A stretch of 15,489 nt of DNA, taken from contig JAIRXO010000106.1 in NCBI GenBank assembly GCA_031268255.1, forward strand, positions 1-15,489, written 5' to 3'. Under the pieces are notes generated by a model. The model ran no database searches and was not told the origin of the DNA. It saw only the letters and a program-made list of their open reading frames with translations. The stretch's first letter is position 1, and every line of letters starts with the position of its first letter. This document shows positions 14,168-15,489 of this stretch, in pieces. This DNA is from Spirochaetaceae bacterium. Lineage in GTDB: Bacteria; Spirochaetota; Spirochaetia; Treponematales; Breznakiellaceae. A program made the translations under genes and the position numbers.

Positions 14168-15057
14168 CAGACAAAGGGTTTCCGCGCTTCGGGGAATTTA
14201 CCGATCCCCTGGCCTGCCGCTTTGCCGTACTCGCCTCGCTCCTGGAAGAAGCCGGCCTTCCCCACCGCGTACTGGGATTGGGAGAGAGCAGGCATTTTTT
14301 TGTGCGGGGCGGCGGCGAGCGGGAAAAGAAAACCCAGGCGGAAAACCGCGTCCCCAAAACCGTACTGGTAGCCCATTATGACCGCAGCGAAGGAAGCCCC
14401 GGCGCCAATGACAACAGCGCTGCGGTGTTCATACTGATTGAGGCGGCGAAAAAACTCATCAGGGAAAAAGAAGAAAACTGGCTCATCATCTTTACCGACC
14501 ATGAGGAAGTGCCGGGAGGGGGCAGCCTTGAGGACCAGGGCTCCCTTGCCCTTGCCCGCTTCCTCGCTGAAAAAGGTTTTGCTTCTTCGGACTTTTTTAT
14601 CTTCGACTGCTGCGGAACAGGAGACACCCTGATTGTTTCCACCACCGCCGACCGGCTTCTTAAAGAAAAGGAAGGCTCAGGTTCCGACAGAATACGAAGG
14701 GCCCTTGCCAGGGAAAGGGAGCGGATTTTTGAGACAGCACGGAAACTTTTTCTTGACAGCGTCCTCCTCGCGCCTACACCCTTCTCGGATGATCCGGGCT
14801 TTCTCCGCTCAGGTCTAGCCGCCCAGACCATCACCTGCCTCCCCTCCGCCGAGGCGGCAGATCTGGCGCGGGCACTAAAGCGCAGACCCGAACTGCTTGA
14901 CTGCCTCGTCCTCGGCCAGGCGGAAAAAAAATCCGGCCTTTCCTTTTTCCCGCCGGTCTGGAAACGCATCAACAGCCCCAAAGACAGCGCACGGTATTTA
15001 ACCCCGGAACATTTTGCCCAGGTCGAAAAATTCGCCCTCGCCCTGTGCGGGGGATAG
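14164..15057 (+). CDS. M28-family-like metallopeptidase, one metal ligand apparently replaced
   Basis: This 297-residue protein has the M28 (aminopeptidase-like) core. Visible are VLVAHYD with H71 and D73, SPGANDNSAA with bridging-ligand D83, IIFTDHEE with general base E114 and ligand E115, the GGGS that commonly follows, and FFIFDCCGTGD with D148 as the fourth ligand. The last ligand is normally His in an I-H-T-x-x-D context near the C-terminus; here the matching place reads RINSPKDSARYLTPEHF, so N270 stands where His is expected. The enzyme may be altered or inactive. There is no signal peptide, so it is cytoplasmic. It starts with TTG (see the ribosome-binding-site entry) and ends the four-gene operon. 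Residues 160-230 are more variable than the rest. It could be an aminopeptidase or a non-peptidase M28 relative. Confidence 0.8.
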   Translation: MTDKGFPRFGEFTDPLACRFAVLASLLEEAGLPHRVLGLGESRHFFVRGGGEREKKTQAENRVPKTVLVAHYDRSEGSPGANDNSAAVFILIEAAKKLIREKEENWLIIFTDHEEVPGGGSLEDQGSLALARFLAEKGFASSDFFIFDCCGTGDTLIVSTTADRLLKEKEGSGSDRIRRALARERERIFETARKLFLDSVLLAPTPFSDDPGFLRSGLAAQTITCLPSAEAADLARALKRRPELLDCLVLGQAEKKSGLSFFPPVWKRINSPKDSARYLTPEHFAQVEKFALALCGG

Positions 15058-15104
15058 GACGCGCTCTGGCGCCAGCTATGCGCACGGCAAAAAACCGGCT
15101 CCGC

Positions 15105-15489
15105 TTATATGGTGGAGTTCCCCATAACAAGCACGCCGGGAAAGGTAATGTGCCAGGGCGGCATTTTGGGGCTGTTGATAAGGTGTATCATCAGGGAGAG
15201 GGCGCTGCGGCTTATATCCTGAAGGGGCTGTTCAATGCTGGTGATGGAGCGGGAAAGCGGCATCTGGCGGCTGAGGTTGTCGAAACCCGCCAGAGATATA
15301 TCTTCGGGAACCCGGATTCCCAGGGTATCACAGGAGCGCAGTACCGGCACAGCGGTAAGATCGTTGGAACAGAGTATGCCGTCGGGACGCTTTTCACGGA
15401 TAAAACGGGCAAGACCTTCATGATCGTCACGGTTAAGTTCTATATATTGCGCGCATCCCCGGCGAAGTTCCCCTGAATCAAGAATCGCT
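15105..15489 (-). CDS. C-terminal part of a LacI-family transcriptional regulator
   Basis: The frame enters from the right edge with its first complete codon at 15488-15486 and ends at TAA (15105-15107), giving 127 residues, roughly the last third of a LacI protein. Diagnostic segments are FIREKRPDGILCSNDLTAVP, LGIRVPEDISLAGFDNL and SITSIEQPLQDISRSAL, all from the periplasmic-binding-protein-like effector domain; the tail FPGVLVMGNSTI matches the usual R-x-ST ending. A GTG at 15350 is internal and not the start. The helix-turn-helix and the promoter lie beyond the window. It converges on the peptidase operon with 47 nt between stops. Its effector, usually a sugar, and its targets are not visible here. 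Confidence 0.9.
   Translation of the reverse strand, partial: AILDSGELRRGCAQYIELNRDDHEGLARFIREKRPDGILCSNDLTAVPVLRSCDTLGIRVPEDISLAGFDNLSRQMPLSRSITSIEQPLQDISRSALSLMIHLINSPKMPPWHITFPGVLVMGNSTI

Noticed and set aside
15066..15075. CTGGCGCCAG palindrome between the peptidase and LacI genes, considered as a bidirectional terminator
   Set aside because: The stem is only five base pairs with no loop when drawn as a hairpin, and no T-run follows on either strand.

Overview
The window is GC-rich, densely packed bacterial chromosome. It looks like a spirochaete, most likely a Treponema-like or free-living/gut relative. The reasons are the loose lipoprotein lipobox (FLSC in the solute-binding protein), several long TPR proteins carried as single-TM or signal-peptide forms, and gene content I associate with that group. 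This assignment is by recognition, not by search, and I hold it at about 0.6. I see no RNA genes, CRISPR arrays, insertion sequences or phage genes.

Left edge (1-745): the first 50 codons of a minus-strand exported or lipoprotein gene run off the window. Next comes a short YtrA-type GntR repressor (minus). Its promoter is a perfect TTGACA-17-TATAAT that would start transcription at or within a few bases of the ATG, and it carries CTAGTACAA repeats exactly 20 bp apart. A separate plus-strand promoter with a palindrome over its -35 drives the next operon.

745-5750 (plus): a complete five-gene dipeptide/oligopeptide ABC importer in A-B-C-D-F order (lipoprotein receptor, two permeases, two ATPases), with gaps of 3 nt or less or overlaps. 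The DppD-like ATPase has the four-cysteine C-terminal site. The DppF-like ATPase is short and lacks that tail.

5747-11154 (minus): a five-gene operon, in transcription order signal-peptide TPR protein, membrane-anchored 11-TPR protein, AI-2E/PerM-family transporter, ACT-domain protein (UPF0237) and PFL-like protein (UPF0210). Genes overlap by 1 nt or are 8-17 nt apart. Its last stop codon shares a CTAG with the last stop of the peptide importer, so two operons collide tail to tail with no room for a terminator.

11155-11214: a 60-bp divergent promoter region whose opposing -10 elements appear to be nearly the same bases.

11215-15057 (plus): a four-gene overlapping operon, and the least familiar part of the window. 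It encodes a membrane-anchored TPR protein that ends in a degenerate Mrr-type nuclease domain, a metallophosphoesterase with an altered first metal motif, a ParB/sulfiredoxin-like protein, and an M28-type peptidase with a TTG start and one apparently missing metal ligand. The 1-4 nt overlaps argue that the four products act together. Their joint role is unknown, and this is my candidate for an undescribed system.

15105-15489 (minus): the C-terminal third of a LacI-family regulator, convergent with that operon. Its DNA-binding end lies beyond the window.
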